A stretch of DNA of 64,000 nt, taken from Canna indica (taxonomy: Eukaryota > Streptophyta > Magnoliopsida > Zingiberales > Cannaceae). The stretch covers positions 46,015,501 to 46,079,500 of the forward strand of contig CP136893.1 in the NCBI GenBank assembly GCA_034359265.1, given 5' to 3'. The first letter of the stretch is position 1. Each line of letters begins with the position of its first letter. Of the stretch, positions 10,763 through 23,403 are shown piece after piece. A model generated the notes under the pieces. That model saw only the letters and a list, made by a program, of their open reading frames with translations, made no database searches and was not told where the DNA came from. The position numbers and the translations under genes were made by a program.

Positions 10763-12819
10763 TGAAAGAAATAGTGCCCTTGAGCGATGAATAATATGAG
10801 GCATCTTTTCATCATATGCTGCATCTATATTTTGTATATATTAGATTGTGATGAACCCTATGAACTCGGGCAATTGATTCTATGCCCATGATGAGATCAT
10901 GCCAGTGAGACTTGGAATCCAGATGCCCCTGTTCTAAATGTTCCCAATCGTAGGAACACCAATTAGGGGATTGATGATTTTGGATAGACTAGTGCACATG
11001 GTACATGCCTTATACGATAAGGGGTAGCTAATCTCATAGTTACCTAAGAGCCGTCATAAATGTACAACTATAGGTGTTCATTAGAGAATGAGTTCACTGA
11101 ACGGACCTGCACGAGGAACACATAATGGAATCCTTACATGAGTTTCAATAGGATGTTCCTCGGGTGATATTAGGTGCAAGCAGTCCTTGGACATGAGGTT
11201 GTCATGGTTACCTTGTGAGTAACAACCCATTGCCTTGGTTTTATTCCTACATGGCCCTTAGTGTCATGTGCCGGATATTACTGGGCATGGGAAAACATTC
11301 ATGGAGGTAGGTGAGCAACCAACATGGAATCGGTTACTCCTAGTGAGAGGAGATAACGTCCTATGTGTCCCTAAGTGTCGACTCGGGAATCTCTGGCCAG
11401 AGTAGACATGAAAATCAAGAAGATGTTTTTAACATTTCATTATTGAGACGACATCTTGGCAGTTGGAATACATATGAATCGGTATTAGGGTTTGACACTT
11501 CTTCCATACCCTAGCCGACTTAGGGTCATTGTAACAGAGGGACTTTATTGCATGGTAACTAGTCACCGACGGGCGTTCGATCCCTGTAGATTGAATCTCA
11601 TACTATTCGGGTAGTCATGACACATTGTTAGACGTCAATCTTGACTTGTGAGTGGAGTTTCTCACGAGCACACTAAAGGGATTTTAGTGATGGCTCGTAA
11701 GATTCAAATAGAAGTAGTTCTATTGGATCGGACTCTTCATTATACACAACTCACTGTTGGCTTAGTGTGGGGCCCAATGGGTCACACACAATAGGCTAAC
11801 CTCGAAACAGATCTTATGAGATAAAGTCCGAATGTAGCACTATATGTCTACTATCATGGACATGCTACAACACGATCACGGATCTCGTTTACGGACATTG
11901 TAGGAAAGATCTTTCCTATTGGAACAAATACGTAAGGAAGGAGTTCCTCGATAACCCTAATTTGTAGGACATCCCTAAATTGTAGGGATTGACACATGAT
12001 AAATCCTAATCAATAATAATTTAATTTATAGAGATAAATTAAAGTTTATAGTTAGTTGGATTTAATTAATTATAAATCCATTAAATATTAATTATTATTT
12101 TGGAGGCAAACCCCATAATTTTGAATTCAGGAGAGAGAATTTAAAAGGGGGGTAGGGTCCACCATGGGGGCCACCTACTCACCTTATAAATAGATGGCCT
12201 AACCTCCTTTGGGAGGAGTTAAGCAAATTGGTTAGAGATCTTGAAGAGGAGCAAAGGCTTGGATTCTTGAGAAGCTTCTTGAAGACCAAGACTCCAAAGA
12301 GCTCCTCTTGATCTCCATGGGTGGCCGGCCATCAAGCTCCTCCTTCCCGGATTTGTGAAGCCGATTTGGAGGTCTCTTCCTTTTGGGTGTGTCATCTCCT
12401 TAATCTTTTAGGAGGAGTCCAAGGAGGACAACGAGGTATTCCTTCATCTTCCTCCTCATTTCGTGGTTTTCTCATCCCCTCTTCCTCCCTTTTGGTGCTC
12501 GGTTCTTGGTGGAAGGGTCGGCTTCCCCTAGGTGCATTTTGGGGTTGAGTTTCCCTCTCCGTTGAGCCACAATGGATCTTGGTGTTCGCTGTCCCATGGT
12601 TGTGAGGCATTTGGTGTGGACCTTCCATGGAGGACGTGCGCCTGGACGCCATAAAACGGGGATAGGGGCAGCCTTACCATCCGCGGTATAAGGTATATCA
12701 TCTCCTTCTACTCGTGGATTGAATTCCTTAAAGATTGCTATAGTTGATCGCTGCATATGGGATGGTTTGTATTTTTTAAAAATTGCTTTTTCCACTGTGC
12801 TTCTTCTTCCATCCCAACA
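10763..12819 (+). repeat. 5' LTR of the copia element (2057 bp)
   Basis: The limits are set by the gttgg duplication on the left and the tRNA primer site on the right. A TATAAATA box lies at 12185-12192, about 635 bases before the LTR end, so a long R-U5 or leader follows it. Small frames inside (12321-12652) have no known domain and are not treated as genes. Confidence 0.93.
12185..12192 (+). promoter_or_regulatory. TATA box of the copia 5' LTR
   Basis: TATAAATA within caccttataaatagatgg. The same context is conserved in the 3' LTR at 22756-22763, which supports a real core promoter. Confidence 0.7.
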
Positions 12820-12820
12820 G

Positions 12821-12834
12821 TGGTATCAGAGCCA
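12821..12834 (+). other. primer binding site, initiator tRNA-Met type
   Basis: tggtatcagagcca starts two bases after the LTR end. This is the usual plant copia primer site, complementary to the 3' end of initiator tRNA-Met. Confidence 0.92.
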
Positions 12835-14318
12835 CCTTTAGCAATTTTTCCGGAATTTTATTACACGTTATTGTTGCGTTTACGAACCGTTCGTGCGCTC
12901 CCTAAACGTCAATCTGCTCGGTTTTTGTTTTTGGGGGGTCTTGAGTTGTTCTTTTCGCTCCACGGTTCATGCGATGAATTGGGGTGGTAGCCTACTATCC
13001 AAATTTGTCTTGGACAGATTTCGAGCTCAAGAACCCCATGGGTTCAAGGTTGAACAGCCCTGAAAACTAAAATTTTCAGCATGTGTTGTTTGCACCGTTT
13101 TGGGTGGAAACGTAACCCGATTAGCGCGTTTTCAGATTCTATTTTTTTTCCTTTCTTTTTCTTAATTGTTAAGATGCATGAAATGATGATTATGGATGAG
13201 CCCTATGTGCTGTGACTGTATGTAAAATGTGGTTGTGTTGATTGCTTGTAAATTTGTGAAATTTCAACATTGTAACTTTTAAATAGGGCCTGCGTATCCC
13301 TGCCTTTCTCTTGAGTATTCTGATTCTAATCTTCTTCTCACTCTCCTTAAACCTTTCACCAAGGGTTGTTTGGGGTCTTCTTCTTTTAGTTTTGTAAAAT
13401 TAGAAGTATAGGGATAGATTTGCGACGAGCACGCTTGCTACCCCGTTTTGGTGCGCGCGTGGAGAGGAGGTGTTCGGCACTATGATGATGATGTCTTGAA
13501 CCCCGGGAAGGCTCTGATGGTACCGGCAACCTTCAAGATGATTTTGGGCAGCGCCTTGGCGAGACGGAGCTCCCTAAAATCCTAGGATGATGGCCTTGGT
13601 TCGCCCGGTGGCTCGGGTGGAACCCTTAGAACATCCATAATCATCCTTATTTACTTTATGTTTTTATTTATTGTTTTTGCTTCAATTGTTGATAGCTTCG
13701 ATAGCATGAAGATACCCTCCAATAATATTGATTCCAAATGGCTATGATATTGAGAATATCGGTCACGCCTTCCATCGTTGTGAGGTACAAGTGTGTCTAT
13801 TGTCACAACGGGTTTGTTGTGCAAACACAAGACCTTTTTGTGATGATAGACACGTTGTATCTCATATGGCACATATCCTTGTGTCTCTACTACTAGCTTG
13901 AATGTGACTTACCTTGTTGAGCAAACTCAAGGGTGGTTGTTTTCTCACTAGGGTAAACGAACAATGGATCCGACTCAACTAGGGCTCCTTGGTTTGTTGT
14001 GCAAACACAAGACTAGGGTAACCCTAGAGGTAAAACATGATGGAAGTCGCATAACGATGTGATCGGTAAAGAGTTACCTACCCGTGGACCTATTAGGGTT
14101 TGTCGTGTTAACTACGAGACACGAGTAGGAGAAGTGGGGTTCCATCTTCCCCTAAGGAAGTCTACCAACAAGGGCTTCCCGCTTCCCAATAGGAGGGTCA
14201 TTTGGGAACCGCGAAAATTAGTGGGAGACATGATAAATTAAAAGACCATAATAATCATGCATATAGAATGGTAGCTCATGTTTGTTTTTACTTTTCCCTG
14301 TAGCATTTCATTGTCGTC
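12835..14318 (+). other. long untranslated leader of the copia element
   Basis: About 1.5 kb between the primer site and the first gag-like codon, with no convincing protein. It contains several repeats of a gtttgttgtgcaaacacaag motif (for example near 13810 and 13990). Confidence 0.6.
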
Positions 14319-14867
14319 ATGTCATTTACACTATCATTACGAAGCATACTTGATGCAAATAAACTCATTGGACCGAACTATGTCGATTTGTTGCGAAATT
14401 TGAGCATTGTCCTCACCCAGGAGAGACTTTCCTATATTCTTGATAACAGGCTAGCAGATTCCCCTTACCAAAGGGCTACAGAGGAAGTGAGAACCACTTA
14501 CATGAAGTGGAAAGATGATAACACTACTGTTATGTGCATAATGCTTGCCTCTATGTCCGATGTGTTGTAGCGACAATATGAAAGATGAATGCAGGGGCTA
14601 TCCTTTCTCACCTCAAGGAGTTGTATGGTGAAGAGAGCCGGACTGCTAGGTTTGAGCTGTCAAAACAACTCTTCTAGGCCAAGATGGTGGCAAGGACCCT
14701 TGTTGAAACCCATGTTCTCAAACTAATTTATTTGATTGAGAGGTTAGAGAAATTGGGTGTAAACAATGAGAAGGGGCTATGTCATGACTTAATACTCGAA
14801 TGCCTTCGAGGGTCATTTTCACAGTTTATCATTAACTACCACATGAACAAGTTGGACGCCTCTCTTC

Positions 14868-16481
14868 TATTGGCTTAAGATTTTCAACTTTGGTCTTAAC
14901 CTTGGTTTTGATGATAACAAACATGGAACTAATATTTCATTGAGAAATACTTTTAGGTTCCATAACGGTTACCGCACGACGTCCTCGACCAAAAATATCG
15001 AAGAAATTAGAAAATCGGAAGGACGTTGGTCGACGCACTTGGATTCATCGGGAAGATAGAGTCTAGGTTTAGGGTGTCTAGTTTAAGTTGTAAATCCTCA
15101 TGATGATGCATAAGAACCCAAAAACCAAACCCAAAACCTAAAATATGTAAACTCGGAAATCGCCCTGAAATTCACTAAGCCTAGGGAGCTCCTTAGAGGG
15201 CTATATGACCTAGACATTTTCTTGACACAAAAATGGCGGTAATTGTTCCTTGTGTAAAAACTAGATAATGAGGTATATTTAAGGAATTTGTGGAAGCCTT
15301 TAGCCTACCCAAACTTGACCCAGGAGATTAGAGAATTTTGGTTTTTCGAAAATTTGTACTAGACCCCAAAAACTAGATTTTGATTCTTAAGGATTTTGAT
15401 TTTTTAGATATTTTTATTGAATCCAAATGGGGGATAATCCTTATATAACATTTATGTTTTAAAATTATTAAGTTAATAAATATTATATATGTAGACTTAG
15501 CGAACACGAAACCAGAAATGAGCAAACAAGCAAAAAAACGGGCATTCTAGAACGGTCGACCAATTGGTCGATCGAACATTGCCTAGAACGGGCAGAATGC
15601 TCAGGTCACTCGGGCGGTCGCTTGCCCAGAATGGACAGAATGACCGAACAAGCGACCGGTGGGCTGTAACGGGCAAAAAATCGCCCGTTGAGAAAAGAGA
15701 GCTCTCTCTTATAAATAGGAAGTCATGAGAGCCTTCCTTCATAATCTTGATCACTTCTACTACCTTTGAGACATTCTTTTGATCAATCCTAAGCCCTCAT
15801 TGAGCCAATCTTGTGAAAACCCTAGCTTGAACATTTCATCTCTTTGATTGAGCCTTACCTTTATTGTTTCATCATCAAAAACATCAAGAGGAAGCTAGGA
15901 ATCTTGTTGTGGGGCTAAGTACTTTATTGTTTGATTTATTGCTCCATTATGTGTTGTATTTTCTTGTTATTTCATTGTATGTGAGTTTGTGTAAACCTAG
16001 AGTGCTAGGTTGATTGAGTTGGTGGTTGCCTTGCTGTTAAGGCTTAAATCCACCATTGTATACTTAGTTTACTAGGATTAGTTGAGTTGTCCCTTAGGTT
16101 GAGGTGGGAGAGTGCTCTCGGTAGGAAGGCAGGATACTTCCGGGTGTGGAAGTGCCTTCAGTTTGAGAGCGGAGACTTTTCGGTGTAAAGTCCTCTTTGT
16201 AAGGGAAACAATATAATCTAGTAAAACTAAGTTTGGAAATCCTAAGCACCCGGGTGCTTAGGTAGTGGAGTAGGCGTTGGGGCCGAACCAATATAAATAC
16301 TTATGTTGGCATTATTTTCTTTGTTTATCACATTGCTTATCTTTATTACTCGCTTCCGCATTTAGTCATCAATTATGAATTGCCTAAGTAACTTAAGAAA
16401 CTATTAAAATTAAATTTAGGCTAATTGATTAGTTAACACACTATTCACCCTCCCCCCTCTAGTGTGGCCATTTCACCAACA
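14868..16481 (+). repeat. solo SIRE-type LTR inside the copia gag
   Basis: It begins TATTGGCTTAAGATTTTC (TG decayed to TA) and ends CTAGTGTGGCCATTTCACCAACA. Left flank tcttc (14863-14867) and right flank gcttc (16482-16486) look like a 5-bp target duplication with one change. The gag reading resumes directly after it. A TATAAATA box lies at 15710-15717, preceded by GGTCGA-type motifs from 15550. A lone LTR with duplications normally arises by recombination between the two LTRs of a full insertion. Confidence 0.87.
15710..15717 (+). promoter_or_regulatory. TATA box of the solo SIRE-type LTR
   Basis: TATAAATA followed by ggaagtcatgagag. The same box and downstream context recur in the LTRs at 27373-27380 and 33087-33094. 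Confidence 0.7.
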
Positions 16482-16732
16482 GCTTCCTGAGCTCCTCAAT
16501 ACTCCTGAGTCCCACCTTCCGAAGGAAAAGGACAAAGTCCTGTTAGTGGGTAGTGCCCCTAAAGAGGCAAAGAAACGCTCTGTTAAGAACAAAGCGAAAA
16601 ACAAAGATGTGAAACCCAAAAAGGTTATCAAGAAGAAATAGAAGAAGGCTCCTAAGGGCACCTGTTTCCATTGTAGTAAAGATGGCCACTGGAAGCGCAA
16701 TTGCAAGGAGTATATTGTGGAAGTAAAGTAGA

Positions 16733-19700
16733 AGAGGGCTTTTGAAGCCCCCTCCGCAGGTGCATTTGTTATTGAAATAAATCTATCATTACAAAATTCT
16801 ACTTCATGGGTATTGGATATTGATTGTGGTGCTCACATTTGCAATTCATTGCAGGGGTTGAGAATCAGTAGAATGCTAAACAAAGGCAACTACGACCTTC
16901 GGGTAGGCAATTGTGCAAAAGTTGTAGCTTTAGCCGTAGGAACCTATTGTTTGTATCTGTCATCAGGCAAAACCATTGAATTGATCAATTGCTATTATGT
17001 TCCAGTTCTAATAAAGAATACTATTTCTGTTACTTTGTTGCTAGAACAAGATTATGAAATGACTTTAAAAGGCAATTGTTGCCACATATATCATTCTGAT
17101 GAATTATATGGAACTGGGCACATTTCAAATGGTTTGATGGTCTTAGATATAACTGATAATGTTTTTGCATATTAGACAAACGCACAAGAGGAAACGAGAT
17201 AATCTGAACCTCACCTATCTTTGGCACTTGAGATTGGGTCATATTAATGAGAATCGGATTAACAAGTTGTACAAAGGTAGGTTGTTTGGCCCGTTCGATT
17301 TTGAATCGATGCCAACTTATGAATCCTGTCTCAAAGGAAAAATGATAAAGTCCCCCTTCAATGGGCGTAGTGAAAGGGCTACTGAGTTGTTAGAGCTAGT
17401 CCACGCAGATGTTTGCGGACCAATGGCAACTCAAGCCAAAAGTGGGTATTCCTTCTTCATCACGTTCACAAATGATAGATTAAGGTATGGATATGTCTAC
17501 CTGTTGAGACATAAGTCTGATACTTTTGAAAAGTTCAAAGAGTATAAGGCTGAGGTTGAGAAACAAATAGGGAAAAATATTAAAACCCTTCGATCAGATC
17601 GAGGTGGTGAGTACTTATCCACTGAGTTTCTATATTATCTAAAAGACAATGGGATTGTCTCCGAATAGACCCCTCCAGGCACACCACAACATAATGGAGT
17701 ATCTGAAAGGAGGAATCGCACGTTGTTAGACATGATACAGTCAATGCTTTGCTTTACTGATCTCCCGATTTCATTTTGGGGATATGCGCTTGAAACGACT
17801 ATCTACCAATTAAATAGGGCTCCCACAAAGTCTGTCTCTGGTACACCATATGAGATATGGAGTGGCGAGAAACCAAGTCTGAGGCATCTCAAGATTTGGG
17901 GTTGCATGCGTACGTCAAGAAATTAGAGTCAAATAAGCTTTATGCTAAATCAACCAGATGTAGGTTTATGGGGTATCCTAAAGAGAGTTTAGGGTATTAT
18001 TTCTACTCGTCAACTGATCAAAAGGTGTTTGTCAGTAGGCATGCCACTTTCTTTGAAAAAGAGTTTATCGAGGCAAGTGGGAGCGGGAGAGATGTTGAGC
18101 TTGATGAAGTTCAACAACCACAAGCAAAATCACAACCACCCGTGGAAAGTCCACAGGAAGAACCAAACGCAGAAACACTACCTCCCACCACTCTTCGAAG
18201 ATCGAGGGAGATTGTGTAGACAACCCGAAAGATTATTCCTAACCATTGAGAATGACCAAGAATTCGTTGATCTGCAATCCTATGATCAGGCAATCAAGGA
18301 TGTTGATTGCAAACAATGGCAGGAAGCAATGAAATCCGAAATGGACTCGATGTTCACTAACTGCAAGTTTGGACTTTGGTTGACTTACCCGGAGGAGTTT
18401 CTCATATAGGGTGTAAGTGGAGACCTATAAGGCCAGGCTGGTAGCAAAAGGTTTCACTCAAAGGCAAGGTCTTGACTACGATGAAACTTTTTCTCCTATA
18501 GCCATGCTCAAGTCCATTAGGATAATGCTAGCCATTGTTGCATATCATGACTACGAGATCTGGCAGATGAATGTCAAGACTGCATTTCTCAATGGTGAAC
18601 TTGAGGAAGAGGTCTATATGACCCAGCCGGAAAATTTCGTGTCTTTGGTATGACCAAAGAAGGTATGTAAACTGCAAAGTTCCATTTGTGGACTCAAGCA
18701 AGCCTCAAGGAGTTGGAACATCTGTTTTGATGAGATAGTCAAAGAGTTTGGCTTCATCAAAAATATGGACGAACCTTGTGTCTATAAAAAGGTTAGTGGG
18801 AGCGTCGTTGTGTTTATTGTGTTGTATGTGGATGGCATAGTGCTCATGGGGAATGATGTTCCTCTGTTCCAGTCAGTGAAAGCATGGTTATCCAAAAACT
18901 TCTCCATGAAAGACTTGGGTGAAGCATCCTATGTACTCAGCATTAAGATCTAGAAGGATGCTTGGTTTGTGCCAGTCTCGGTATATTGATACCGTGCTAA
19001 AAAGGTTTAGCATGGAAGGCAGTAAAAGAGGTTATTTGCCTATGAGTCGTGGCATCACTCTTTCCAAGAAGATGTCTCCTAAGACACCCGAGGAGAGAAA
19101 AAGGATGAGCGAGATCCCTTATGCTTCGGCAGTAGGATCCATCATGTATGCTATGCTCTGTACGCGACCTCATGTCGCTTATGCCATAGGGGTAAGTAGC
19201 AGATTTCAGGCAGATCCTGGAGAGGAACATCTTCCAAGAATATTCTTAAGTACTTGAGAAGGACTAAAGATGTTCTCTTGATTTGTGGTGGGTCAAATTT
19301 TAAAATGGAGGGCTACATAGATTCTAGCTTCCAATCAGACCCGGATGACAATAAATCCATTTCTGGGTATGTATTTACTCTGAATGGTGGTGCAGTATGC
19401 TGGAAAAATTCCAAGCAAGGAACTGTGGCCGACTTGGTAACAGAAGCTGAGTACATCGCTGCAAGCGAAGCCGCAAAGGAAGGAGTGTGGATAAAGAAAT
19501 TTATCTCTGAGGTGGGTGTTGTTCTTGATGTTGCCAGTCTGGTCCCCGTTTATTGTGATAATGCTGGGGCTGTTGCTCAAGCAAAGGAACCTAGATCCCA
19601 CCACAAATCAAAACACATCCTAAGGTGGTATCACCTGATTAGAGAGATCATTGAACGTGGTGATATAAATGTCGAACGTGTCGATATGAAAGACAATATA

Positions 19701-19733
19701 GCATATCCATTCACAAAGCCATTACCAAAGTAG
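16733..19733 (+). pseudogene. copia pol: protease, integrase, RT, RNase H, broken
   Basis: Protease: WVLDIDCGAHIC near 16807-16842, where the usual DTG or DSG triad reads D-I-D. Integrase: HHCC region near 17220-17340, catalytic core VHADVCGP (17401) and LRSDRGGEYLS (about 17590), a stop at 17666, then TPPGTPQHNGVSERRNRT, giving the D-D-E signature. RT: YKARLVAKGFTQRQGLDYDETFSP (18424), AFLNGELEEEVYM, and YVDG at 18825-18836, where the second catalytic Asp of YVDD is Gly. RNase H: GYIDSSFQSD to the end (19310-19733). At least five stops or frame changes occur. Protease and RT each carry a damaged catalytic motif, so even a repaired frame would probably be inactive. Confidence 0.93.
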
Positions 19734-19794
19734 CAGTTCGATCGCCACTTAAGTTGTATGAGTATTAAATACCACAATGATTGGCTACAAGTGC

Positions 19795-19805
19795 AAGTGG
19801 GATAT
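19795..19805 (+). other. polypurine tract before the copia 3' LTR
   Basis: aagtgggatat lies immediately before the LTR TG at 19806. It is shorter than many, but correctly placed. Confidence 0.6.
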
Positions 19806-20262
19806 TGAAAGAAATAGTGCCCATGAATCAATCACATGTTGATGTGTAGGGAACTATTTATGATTAATGAATAATATGAGACATCTTTTCATCATATGTT
19901 GGATCTATACTTTGTATATATTAGATTGTGATGAACCCCATGAACTCGGGCAACTAATTCTTAGGTCATGATGAGATCATGCCAATGAGACTTGGAATCC
20001 ATATGCCTATGTTCTAAATTTTCCCAATCGTAGGATCACCAATTAGGGGATTGATGATTCCAGATAGACTAGTGCACTTGGTACATGCCTTATACGATAG
20101 GGGTAGCTGATCTCACAGTTACATATGAGCCATCATTAATGTACAACTACAGGTGCTCATTAGGGAATGAGTTCACCGAATGGATATGCACGAGGAACAC
20201 AGAATGGAATTCTTACATGAGTGTCAATAGGATGTTCCTCGGGTGATATTAGGTGCAAGCAG

Positions 20263-21729
20263 TGTTGTGTAAAACCCGACACTAGAAGAGGGGGTTAAAT
20301 AGTGTCCGTCCCCTTTTTTAATTTTCTTCTTACTGAATTTTATCTTTACTTAATGCAATTGTTACTTACTGATTAATGTGATCAAAATTCAATAACAACG
20401 ATAAAAGCAAGTAAGAAAGCAATGCAAACAAGAATGCTTATAGTGGTTCAGCCAACTGCCTACTCCACTACCTTGGCTCCTCACCAAGGATTTCTAACCA
20501 CTACTTTATAGAATTTATGTTTCCCTTTGAATACAATGAGGACACCCTTCTCACCACTCGGAGAACACCTCAATCCTATTCACCTAGGCGAAACACAATT
20601 CTATAAAGCTATCCCTAAGTGTTTCCTAGCACACCTAGCAGCTATCTCAACTTTGAAAACAAGTTACAATAAAATTCAAAATACATGGAAAGAGCTTCAA
20701 GAATAAAAGATTAACCAATGCTTCTTTCCACCACCTTCACGTCTCCAACTTGTAATAAGATTGCTCTTTGATTTGCAACACAGTTGAAGATGCAGAGGAT
20801 CAACAGCGCCTGGAATTCGTTGTCGAAGGAAGCAGAAACGCGTGCACATAACTCTTTCTTTGAAGGCTTAGAAAACTTCTTTGATTGCTCAATAATGGTT
20901 ATTAAGAGTTGTAAAGAAGTTAGGTGAGGGGTATTTATAACCCCTCAGCCGAACGGCACGTTCAACGGGTAAAAAAATGACTTTTGAAGCCGTTCGGTCG
21001 CTGGCTGGTCGATCGGTCGATCGACCGACGGATCGATTGCCAATGCGATCGTTGGCAGTCTGTGAGAGCTCGGTCGACCGACTGACGAAAAACAATTTCA
21101 TCCGACATTCGGTCGACCCGTCGGTCGATCGAATGACTGGAGACAAGGTCGCGCTATAGGCTATCTCTAGTTCGGTCGATCGATTGGTCGACCGTTACCA
21201 TTCTGCCTATTTTTGCCTTCTGTCGGTCGACCGACCGATCGACCAACACAGCCTTATATTTTTTTCTTCGCCAACTTCGATCGAATAACTGGTCGATCGA
21301 ATGACTACTGCACATTTTTTTCTTCACTCGGTCGACTGACCGGTCGATTGAATAGGCTGCTTCGGCAGAGATTGCCTTGTTCGGTCGATCGAACTCAGGC
21401 TGAGGCTGACTTCTCCTTGTATTTTTTTACATGCCTTTTTTTTATGGGTTTAGTTACCAAGTTTCAACTTGGATAACTTTACAACTTTGGCTTGGGATAA
21501 ACTTAACCTAGGGGTATATTACATGAATTCTACTTGATCTAATCCCGAGCCTTTCTTTAACGATTTCTTCTTCCGTTTCTTTGACAATCTTTTCCTTCGT
21601 CTCATTTGAACGGATTTGGCATGCATATTGCAACCTTAACCTGAACTCAAAACTTCACACTTGGATTAAATACATGTTTGTTATCATCAAAATAAAGATC
21701 GAGGCTTAAGAGAGACCCTTAAGCCAACA
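20263..21729 (-). repeat. solo SIRE-type LTR inserted in reverse in the copia 3' LTR
   Basis: TG...CA limits are flanked by the exact 5-bp duplication agcag (20258-20262 and 21730-21734). On the minus strand it starts TGTTGGCTTAAGGG and ends with a CTTCTAGTGTCGGG-type end. A minus-strand TATAAATA lies at 20932-20939, in the loop of the palindrome gaggggt/acccctc (20926-20946). An array of GGTCGATCGACCG-like motifs lies upstream of that box, from about 20985 to 21390. There is no interior, so it is a solo LTR. Confidence 0.93.
20926..20946 (-). promoter_or_regulatory. TATA box in the loop of a G/C palindrome
   Basis: Arms gaggggt (20926-20932) and acccctc (20940-20946) enclose the TATA core of the reversed solo LTR. 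Confidence 0.65.
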
Positions 21730-23403
21730 AGCAGTCCTTGGACCTGAGGTTGTCATGGTTACCTTGTGAGTGACAACCCATTGCCTTGATTTTATTCCTA
21801 CGTGGTCCTTAGCATCATGTGCCGGATATTACTAGGCACAGGGAAACATTCATGGAGGTAGGTGAGCAACCAACATGGAATCGGTTACTCCTAGTGGGAA
21901 GAGATAACGTCCTATGTGTCCCTACAAGTGTCGACTCGGGAATCTCTGGCCATAGTAGACATGAAAGTCAAGAAGATATTTTGGGCGTTTCATTATTGAG
22001 ATGGTATCTTGACGGGTGGATTAGTATATATGAATCGGTATTAGGGTTTGACACTTCTTCCATACCCTAGCCGACTTGGGGACGTTGTAACCGAGGGACT
22101 TAGTTGCACTGTAACTAGTCACCGAAGGGCGTTCAATCCTTGTAAATTGAACCTCTCACTATCCGAGTAGTCATGACATGTTGCTAGACGTCAATCTTGA
22201 CTTGTGAGTGGAGTCTCTCACGACCACACTAAAGGGGTTTTAGTAGTGGCTCGTAAGATTTGAATAGAAATCGTTCTATCAGATGCGACTCTCCGTTATG
22301 CACAACTCACTGCTGGCTTAGTGTGGGCCGGGCCCAATGGGTCACATACAACAAACTAACCTCATAACATACCTTATGAGATAAAGTCCGAATGCGACAC
22401 TATATGTCTACTAGCATGGACATGCTGCAACATAATCACGGATCTCATTTACGGACATGATAGAAAAGATATTTTCTATAGGAACGAATATGTGATGAAG
22501 GAGTTCTTCGGAAATCCTAATTTGTAGGGCATCCCTAAATTATAGGGATTGACACATGATAAATCCTAATCAATAAGAATTTGATTTATAGAGATAAATT
22601 AAAGTTTATATTTAGTTGAATTTAATTAATTTTGAATTAATTGTAAATCCATTAAATATAAATTATTATTTTGGAGGCAAACCTCGAAATTTTAAATTCC
22701 GGGGAGAGAATTTAAAAAGGGGGCCATGTCCACCATGGGAGCCACCTACTCACCTTATAAATAGATGGTCTAACCTCCTTTGATAGGAGTTAAGCAAATT
22801 GGTTAGAGATCTTGGAGAGGAACAAAGGTTTGGATTCTTAAGAAGCTTCTTGAAGAAAAAGACTCCAAATAGCTCCTCTTGATCTCCATGGATGGTCGGC
22901 CATCAAGCTCCTCCTTCTCGGATTTGTGAAGCCGATTTGGAGGTCTCTTCCTTTTGGGTATGTCATCTCCTTCATCTTCTTGGAGGAGTCCAAGGAGGAC
23001 AGCGAGATATTCATTTATCTTCCTCCTCGTTCCATGGTTTTCTCGTTTCCTGTTCCTCTCTTTTGGTGCTCGGTTCTTGGTGGAAGGACTGGCTTCCCCT
23101 AAGTGCATTTTGGGATTGACTTTCCCTCTCTGTTGAACCACAACGGGTCTTGGTGTTCGTTGTCTCTTGGTTTCGAGGCGTTTGCATGGTGTGGACTTTT
23201 CTTGGAGGACGTGCGCTTGGACGTCTTGAAACAAAGATAGGAGCAATCTTACCATCCGCAATACAAGGTATATCATTTTCTTTTACTCGTAGATTGAATT
23301 TCTTAAAAATTACTAAAGTTGATCGCTGATTTTGGAATGATTTATATTTTTTTAAAAATTATTTTTTCACTGTACTTCTTCTTCCACATATCACAACAGT
23401 TGG

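Larger units (their letters stand above)
14319..16732 (+). pseudogene. copia gag, split by a solo LTR
   Basis: The first part (14319-14867) is a UBN2-type copia gag, beginning MSFTLSLRSILDANKLIGPN. It is interrupted by a stop at 14568-14570, with further breaks before a second readable block (14684-14877). The reading is interrupted at 14868 by a solo SIRE-type LTR and resumes at 16482 with lysine-rich sequence. A CCHC zinc knuckle follows at 16663-16704 (CFHCSKDGHWKRNC, matching C-x2-C-x4-H-x4-C). In-frame TAG codons lie in the lysine-rich linker and just after the knuckle. Gag would form the particle, and the knuckle binds the element's RNA. This copy cannot make the full protein. Confidence 0.85.
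10763..23398 (+). mobile_element. complete Ty1/copia element with two nested solo LTRs
   Basis: Two LTRs starting TGAAAGAAATAGTGCCC and ending CAACA frame an interior in the order primer site, gag, protease, integrase, RT, RNase H, which is the copia order. The 5-bp target duplication is exact: gttgg at 10758-10762 and 23399-23403. A SIRE-type solo LTR sits in gag and another sits reversed in the 3' LTR. Without these the element would be about 9.5 kb. Stops, frame breaks and altered catalytic residues in protease and RT make it inactive. Pieces of the same LTR family recur at 38619-40297 (reversed) and 43724-43810. Confidence 0.95.
19806..23398 (+). repeat. 3' LTR of the copia element, split by a reversed solo LTR
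   Basis: It starts TGAAAGAAATAGTGCCC and ends CACAACA, followed by the gttgg duplication. Without the 20263-21729 insertion and one copy of its duplication it is about 2.12 kb, close to the 2057-bp 5' LTR. The TATA box is at 22756-22763. The two LTRs differ at many positions by eye, so the insertion is not recent. Confidence 0.92.

Noticed and set aside
12321..12990. Several frames in the copia LTR and leader, echoed at 22803-23276
   Set aside because: The echo comes from the LTR being present twice. There is no domain, so not a gene.
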